Assembly (NCBI RefSeq): GCF_000152805.1
Contig: NZ_CH902578.1
Coordinates: 1,261,240 to 1,325,239 of the forward strand
Reading direction: 5' to 3'
DNA length: 64,000 nt
Origin: Maritimibacter alkaliphilus HTCC2654
Lineage (GTDB): Bacteria > Pseudomonadota > Alphaproteobacteria > Rhodobacterales > Rhodobacteraceae
This document shows positions 60,147 to 64,000 of the stretch, piece after piece (within the stretch, counting starts at the first letter, position 1; the number at the start of each line of letters is the position of its first letter). A program made the position numbers and the translations under genes. The notes beneath the pieces were generated by a model. That model worked only from the letters and a program-made list of their open reading frames with translations. It had not been told where the DNA came from and did no database searches.

Positions 60147-61310
60147 ATGATCGCACCGTTCACGTTCAACACGACGAAATCCGTCGTCTTCCGGCCCGGC
60201 GCGGCGGCGGGCATGGGCGAACTCGCCAAGCCCACCGTGGGCGAGCGTTGCCTGTTCGTCACCGACCCCGGCCTGCGCAAGCTCGGATTGTGCGACCCCG
60301 CTTTGGCCGACCTCGAAGCCGCTGGGGTGGCGGTCACGGTTTTCGATGGGGTCGAGGCCGACCCCAGCCTCGCCACGCTGATGGCCGCGACCGAGGCGGG
60401 ACGTGCAGCGGACGCGACCGGCGTGATCGGGTTCGGGGGCGGCTCGTCGCTCGACGTGGCCAAACTCGCCGCGCTTCTCCTTGGCTCCGGCGAAGACCTC
60501 GACGCGGCATGGGGCGTCGCGAACGCCAAGGGACCGCGCCTTCCGCTGGTGCTCGTTCCCACGACCGCCGGGACCGGGTCCGAAGTGACGCCGGTGTCGA
60601 TCATCACGGTCGGCGAAGAGGAAAAGCGGGGCGTCTCCTCCCCCGTGATCCTGCCCGACATCGCGGTTCTGGACGCCGAACTGACGCTTGGCCTGCCGCC
60701 CGCGATCACCGCCGCCACCGGCGTCGACGCGATGGTCCACGCGATTGAAGCCTATGCTTCCAAGAGCGCCAACAACAACCCGGTGTCAAAGCTCCTCGCC
60801 CGTGAAGCACTTCGGCTGCTTGGCGCGAACATCGAAACCGCCGTGATGGACGGAACCGACGTCGAAGCGCGCGGCGCGATGCTGCTGGGTTCGATGCTGG
60901 CCGGTCAGGCCTTTGCCAATTCGCCCGTGGCCGCCGTCCACGCGCTCGCCTATCCGATCGGCGGGACATTCCACGTGCCCCACGGCCTGTCGAACGCACT
61001 GGTCCTGCCCCACGTCCTGCGCTTCAACGCGCCGGTTGCTGCGGACCTCTATGCCGAAATCGCCCACGATGCCTTTCCGTATCTCGAACGCAGCAACGAC
61101 GCCGATCGCCTGTGCACCGTCTTCATCGACGAACTTGCCGGGCTGTCGTCGAAACTGGGCATGGAAACCCGCCTGCGCGACGTCGGCATACCCGAAACCG
61201 CGCTTGAGAAAATGGCGGCGGATTCGATGCTCCAGCAGCGTCTGCTCGTCAACAACCCCCGCGATGTGAGCGAGGCCGACGCGCTGGCCATCTACCGCGA
61301 GGCGTGGTGA
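60147..61310 (+). CDS. Iron-containing alcohol dehydrogenase
   Basis: 387 aa group III dehydrogenase. Nucleotide motif GFGGGSSLDVAK, then TTAGTGSEVTPVSI, and metal ligands Asp and His in GVDAMVHAIEAY plus the HALAYPIGGTFHVPHG His residues. GGGAGGACC precedes the ATG. Could oxidise an alcohol or reduce a semialdehyde or maleylacetate-like compound. Its stop overlaps the thioesterase start (61308-61312). Confidence 0.87.
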   Translation: MIAPFTFNTTKSVVFRPGAAAGMGELAKPTVGERCLFVTDPGLRKLGLCDPALADLEAAGVAVTVFDGVEADPSLATLMAATEAGRAADATGVIGFGGGSSLDVAKLAALLLGSGEDLDAAWGVANAKGPRLPLVLVPTTAGTGSEVTPVSIITVGEEEKRGVSSPVILPDIAVLDAELTLGLPPAITAATGVDAMVHAIEAYASKSANNNPVSKLLAREALRLLGANIETAVMDGTDVEARGAMLLGSMLAGQAFANSPVAAVHALAYPIGGTFHVPHGLSNALVLPHVLRFNAPVAADLYAEIAHDAFPYLERSNDADRLCTVFIDELAGLSSKLGMETRLRDVGIPETALEKMAADSMLQQRLLVNNPRDVSEADALAIYREAW

Positions 61311-61747
61311 TGGCCGACCGCCCGGCGCCCTCGACGCGGGAGGATTACCCGACATTCCGCACGCTTCAGACGCGCTGGCGCGACGGCGACGTCTACGGCC
61401 ACATGAACAACGTCGTGCACTACGAGTTGTTCGACACGGTGGTCAACGGCTGGATGATGGAGCACGGCGTGCTCGATCCGAAGTCGGGCGAAACCATCGG
61501 CCTCGTGGTGGAAAGCGGATGCCGCTATTCTGGCGAGATCGTTTTCCCCGACACAGTGACCGCCGGGTTGAAGGTCACGCATGTGGGCCGCAGTTCGGTG
61601 CGCTACGAGATCGGGCTGTTTAGAAACGACGCTCAAGCGACCTCCGCCGAAGGCTACTTCGTGCATGTCTGCGTCGACGCAGAAAGCCGCCGACCGGTCG
61701 CCCTGCCCAACGACCTTCGAACCGCGTTGGAAACCCTCGCGATCTAA
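61310..61747 (+). CDS. 4-hydroxybenzoyl-CoA thioesterase-family (hot-dog) protein
   Basis: 145 aa from ATG 61310 (TGATG overlap with the previous stop). Hot-dog fold with TRWRDGDVYGHMNNVVHYELFD, where the Asp of the family's active site and GHMNN are kept. It releases an acid from an acyl-CoA. Last gene of the LeuCD-like operon. A CoA ester in an otherwise free-acid pathway may point to a side or proofreading role. Confidence 0.84.
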   Translation: MADRPAPSTREDYPTFRTLQTRWRDGDVYGHMNNVVHYELFDTVVNGWMMEHGVLDPKSGETIGLVVESGCRYSGEIVFPDTVTAGLKVTHVGRSSVRYEIGLFRNDAQATSAEGYFVHVCVDAESRRPVALPNDLRTALETLAI

Positions 61748-61908
61748 GCCGACCCTTCCGGTACGATTGTTTGTGCGGGTCCGGCCTTTGTGTTTGGCTG
61801 CTCAAGGTCATCATTTACGAGCCACACCCGCCTCGAGTCCCTCCACCGCAGCGCGGACGCGGCTAGCCACCGCGCACAACAACGAAACCAACCACTCCAC
61901 ACGCCAAT

Positions 61909-63147
61909 TCAGCGCATCAGGAACGCATCCTTATCTACGAGGAATCGCTCGGACAGCGGCAAACTGGCCGCACCGAGGGACCGTGCATCGCTACCGATCG
62001 TGCCTGAACGGACATCCGGCGTCGCGATGCCGGCGAGGTTGGCGGTTGCGACACGGTCACGCGTGCGTTTCACGATCTCCGCCCGGATGTCATCAGGCAG
62101 CCAACCATCGATCATCGCCTGCGGAAAATCGATCAGACAGACTGCGGAGAGAATGGCGTAGGCAAGCCCCTCGCACGCCTCGTCCATCCAGCGATCGAGG
62201 ATGGCGTCCGGCACGGACCAGCTTTTCGGGTTCTCCCAGATCATGTCTCCGTTTCCGCCGACCGCGATAAGTGCGTTTTCCAAGGATGCGAGCGAGGCGA
62301 CATCAACAAGCTGCCGGGTTTGGGAACCACTCATCCCGAGCGGGATCGACCCAAGTGCGGCAGCGTTCCCGGTCCGTCCGGTATAAAGCGCATTGTCCAC
62401 CACCAGCCCGCCGCCGACGAAGAACCCGATGAAGAAATAAAGAAAGTCGCTGGGCCGGTCCTTTTCGCCAAAGACCAACTCGGCGCCGCAAGCCGCCGAC
62501 GCGTCGTTCTTGAGGTAGACGGGGAAATCCCAGTTTTCCGCGATTTCGCGCGCGACGTCGCGGTCGCGCCATTCCGCCAGCTCTCCCGGTTTCACACCAA
62601 GCGGCTTGGCCCAGTCCCAAAGCTGAAAAGGGATCGCGATGCCCAGACCGGACACGCGGGCGCGCTGAGGTGCGGTCAACTGGCCCAATAGTTGGTCGAT
62701 GGCACTGTTGGCGAACCGCACGACGCCCTCGGGGGTCGGGAACTTGTGGGTGATATGCACCCGGCCTTCGACGCGCCCCACGAAATCGATGAGAACGAGG
62801 TCGAGGCTTCTTCGCCCGACCTTCAGGCCAAGGAAATATGCACCGTCCGCCGCGAGGGCCATAGGCACCGAGGGCTGCCCCACCCTGCCGCGCTGCGGCT
62901 CCCCGCGCGTGAGCAGACCGTCCCTTTCGAGTGCGCGCATAATCACCGAAACCGTCTGCGCCGACAGCCCGGTCGTGCGCGCGATGTTGGCTTTGGCAAG
63001 GGGGCCGCGCTGGCGCAGGAGCGTCAGCACGAGGCGTTCATTATGGGCACGCATCCCGCTTTGGTTGGAGCCGCGCACAGCGGCGGTCAGCACACCCGCC
63101 CCGACCTGCCCGTCATCAACACCTTGATTAAATGCGCTTTTACTCAT
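61909..63147 (-). CDS. ROK-family transcriptional regulator (FrcR-like)
   Basis: 412 aa from ATG 63147. N-terminal MarR/ROK-type winged HTH (residues about 32-85: LLRQRGPLAKANIARTTGLSAQTVSVIMRALERDGLL), then the sugar-kinase-like ROK domain. The kinase DxGGT-type motif and the Cys-rich zinc site of active ROK kinases are not seen, so it is a regulator only. Divergent from the FrcB-like gene; the palindrome at 63205-63242 between them is the likely operator. Fits the FrcR regulator of fructose uptake known from rhizobia. Confidence 0.85.
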   Translation of the reverse strand: MSKSAFNQGVDDGQVGAGVLTAAVRGSNQSGMRAHNERLVLTLLRQRGPLAKANIARTTGLSAQTVSVIMRALERDGLLTRGEPQRGRVGQPSVPMALAADGAYFLGLKVGRRSLDLVLIDFVGRVEGRVHITHKFPTPEGVVRFANSAIDQLLGQLTAPQRARVSGLGIAIPFQLWDWAKPLGVKPGELAEWRDRDVAREIAENWDFPVYLKNDASAACGAELVFGEKDRPSDFLYFFIGFFVGGGLVVDNALYTGRTGNAAALGSIPLGMSGSQTRQLVDVASLASLENALIAVGGNGDMIWENPKSWSVPDAILDRWMDEACEGLAYAILSAVCLIDFPQAMIDGWLPDDIRAEIVKRTRDRVATANLAGIATPDVRSGTIGSDARSLGAASLPLSERFLVDKDAFLMR

Positions 63148-63204
63148 TCCGCTCCGCGCGCCTCCCACACGAACTGGCGCCAAAGGTCGGAAATTGGGCC
63201 AGCT

Positions 63205-63242
63205 CTGTCAATAGTAAATCAGATTGATTTATTTATTGACAG
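63205..63242. promoter_or_regulatory. Nested palindrome between the ROK regulator and frcB-like genes
   Basis: Outer arms CTGTCAATA (63205-63213) and TATTGACAG (63234-63242) enclose an inner palindrome AAATCAGATTGATTT (63216-63230), almost concentric. It lies 58 bases before the rok start and 84 bases before the frcB-like start. Probable ROK operator. Confidence 0.6.
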
Positions 63243-63325
63243 GTCGCCCAGAATCACTGCCTTTTGCGAATTGTGGGGTCGGTCTTTCGGCTCTGGTATT
63301 CACTTTGACTTCTGGGAGGATGGTC

Positions 63326-64000
63326 ATGAAATCCGCATTCACGCACACCCTGAAACTCGCGTCGGCCGCGTCGGCGCTGGCTCTGATCACGGGCGCCGCG
63401 CAGGCCGCTTCGCATGAGCCGGTCGGCGCTTGCCTCATCACCAAGACGGACACCAACCCGTTCTTCGTGAAGATGAAAGAAGGCGCTCTGAAAGGCGCCG
63501 AGGAGAATGGGATCGAGCTTCAGACCTTCGCCGGCAAGATCGACGGCGACGTCGAAACGCAGGTCGCTGCGGTCGAAACCTGCATCGCCTCCGGCGCGAA
63601 AGGCATCCTGATCACCCCGTCCGACAGCCGCGCCCTTGCGCCGGTGATCGGTCAGGCCCGCGACGCCGGCCTTCTGGTGATCGCGCTCGACACCCCGTTC
63701 GAGCCCGCAGATGTGGCCGACGCCACCTTCGCCACCGACAACTTCAAGGCCGGTGAGTTGATCGGCCAGTGGGCCGCCGCCACCATCGACGACCCGGCGA
63801 ACGCACGCATCGCGCTGCTCGACCTGAACCCGTCGGAAGTCTCGGTCGACTACCTGCGCGACGGCGGTTTTCTTCAGGGCTTCGGCATCGACATCAAGGA
63901 CCCGACCGACATCGGTGACGAGGATGACGACCGGATCATCGGCCACGACGTGACCAACGGCAACGCCGACGGTGGCCGCACGGCAATGGAAAACCTGATG
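63326..64000 (+). CDS. frcB: Fructose-type ABC substrate-binding protein (FrcB-like), cut by window end
   Basis: 225 residues are present and the frame is open to the window edge. Signal peptide residues 1-27 ([17 protein letters not shown]). The mature start [22 protein letters not shown] and the [24 protein letters not shown] segments match the FrcB fructose-binding protein as I know it. GGGAGG before the ATG 63326 is a strong ribosome site. The rest of the importer (frcC, frcA) is expected beyond the window. Confidence 0.82.
   Translation, partial: MKSAFTHTLKLASAASALALITGAAQAASHEPVGACLITKTDTNPFFVKMKEGALKGAEENGIELQTFAGKIDGDVETQVAAVETCIASGAKGILITPSDSRALAPVIGQARDAGLLVIALDTPFEPADVADATFATDNFKAGELIGQWAAATIDDPANARIALLDLNPSEVSVDYLRDGGFLQGFGIDIKDPTDIGDEDDDRIIGHDVTNGNADGGRTAMENLM

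Overview
The window is GC-rich, densely packed bacterial DNA. The gene families point to a marine-type alphaproteobacterium of the Rhodobacterales (roseobacter) group: a TRAP importer, several ABC importers, a taurine:pyruvate aminotransferase-like protein, a LigM-like tetrahydrofolate-dependent demethylase, a hydantoinase HyuAB pair and an FrcB/ROK fructose-type locus. This assignment is inference from families, not a database match. I see no rRNA, tRNA, CRISPR array, insertion sequence, prophage or housekeeping gene. The whole window is a run of 'importer + regulator + catabolic enzyme' modules, as on a chromid, megaplasmid or catabolic island.

Layout. (A) 0.1-6.1 kb: a ThDP-dependent decarboxylase/synthase-like enzyme, a complete TRAP dicarboxylate-type transporter (P, Q, M) and a TetR regulator. 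(B) 6.1-15.7 kb: an IclR regulator and a CoA-dependent acid degradation set (acyl-CoA ligase, enoyl-CoA hydratase, two divergent large+small acyl-CoA dehydrogenase pairs, two SDRs). Similar GGGACA-containing sites lie before the TRAP genes and the acyl-CoA dehydrogenase operon. (C) 15.7-30 kb: a glycine-betaine-type ABC importer, a GcvA-like LysR regulator, and an oxidase/DapA-like/aldehyde dehydrogenase/MDR operon. A nearly identical LysR-type box lies before the importer and before this operon. Next come an XRE-cupin regulator, a dimethylglycine dehydrogenase-like FAD/GcvT protein and a Tpa-like aminotransferase. (D) 30-46 kb: an aromatic-acid type region with a thiolase-like protein, a feruloyl-CoA synthetase-like ligase overlapping a ribB gene, a divergent two-component flavin monooxygenase operon (oxygenase, alpha/beta hydrolase, flavin reductase, GntR), and a GntR - LigM-like demethylase - LivKHMGF operon. 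(E) 46-61.7 kb: a ribose-type ABC importer, a LacI regulator, HyuAB, and a divergent operon of LeuCD-like hydratase, isochorismatase-family amidase, isocitrate-lyase/PEP-mutase-family lyase, lambda-crystallin-like dehydrogenase, Fe-alcohol dehydrogenase and thioesterase. The same 14-bp operator-like sequence stands before the importer and between hyuA and the divergent operon. (F) 61.9-64 kb: a ROK regulator divergent from an FrcB-like fructose-binding protein cut by the window end.

The most interesting candidate is module E. Its enzymes can be ordered as a pathway for a substituted cyclic imide (maleimide type): ring opening by HyuAB, deamidation by the isochorismatase-like enzyme, hydration of the resulting substituted maleate by the LeuCD-like pair, and C-C cleavage of the substituted malate by the lyase. 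The last two steps parallel the dimethylmaleate hydratase and 2,3-dimethylmalate lyase steps of nicotinate fermentation. This is a hypothesis from family membership and operon layout. An N-methylhydantoin/N-carbamoylsarcosine route is the main alternative for HyuAB plus the amidase.
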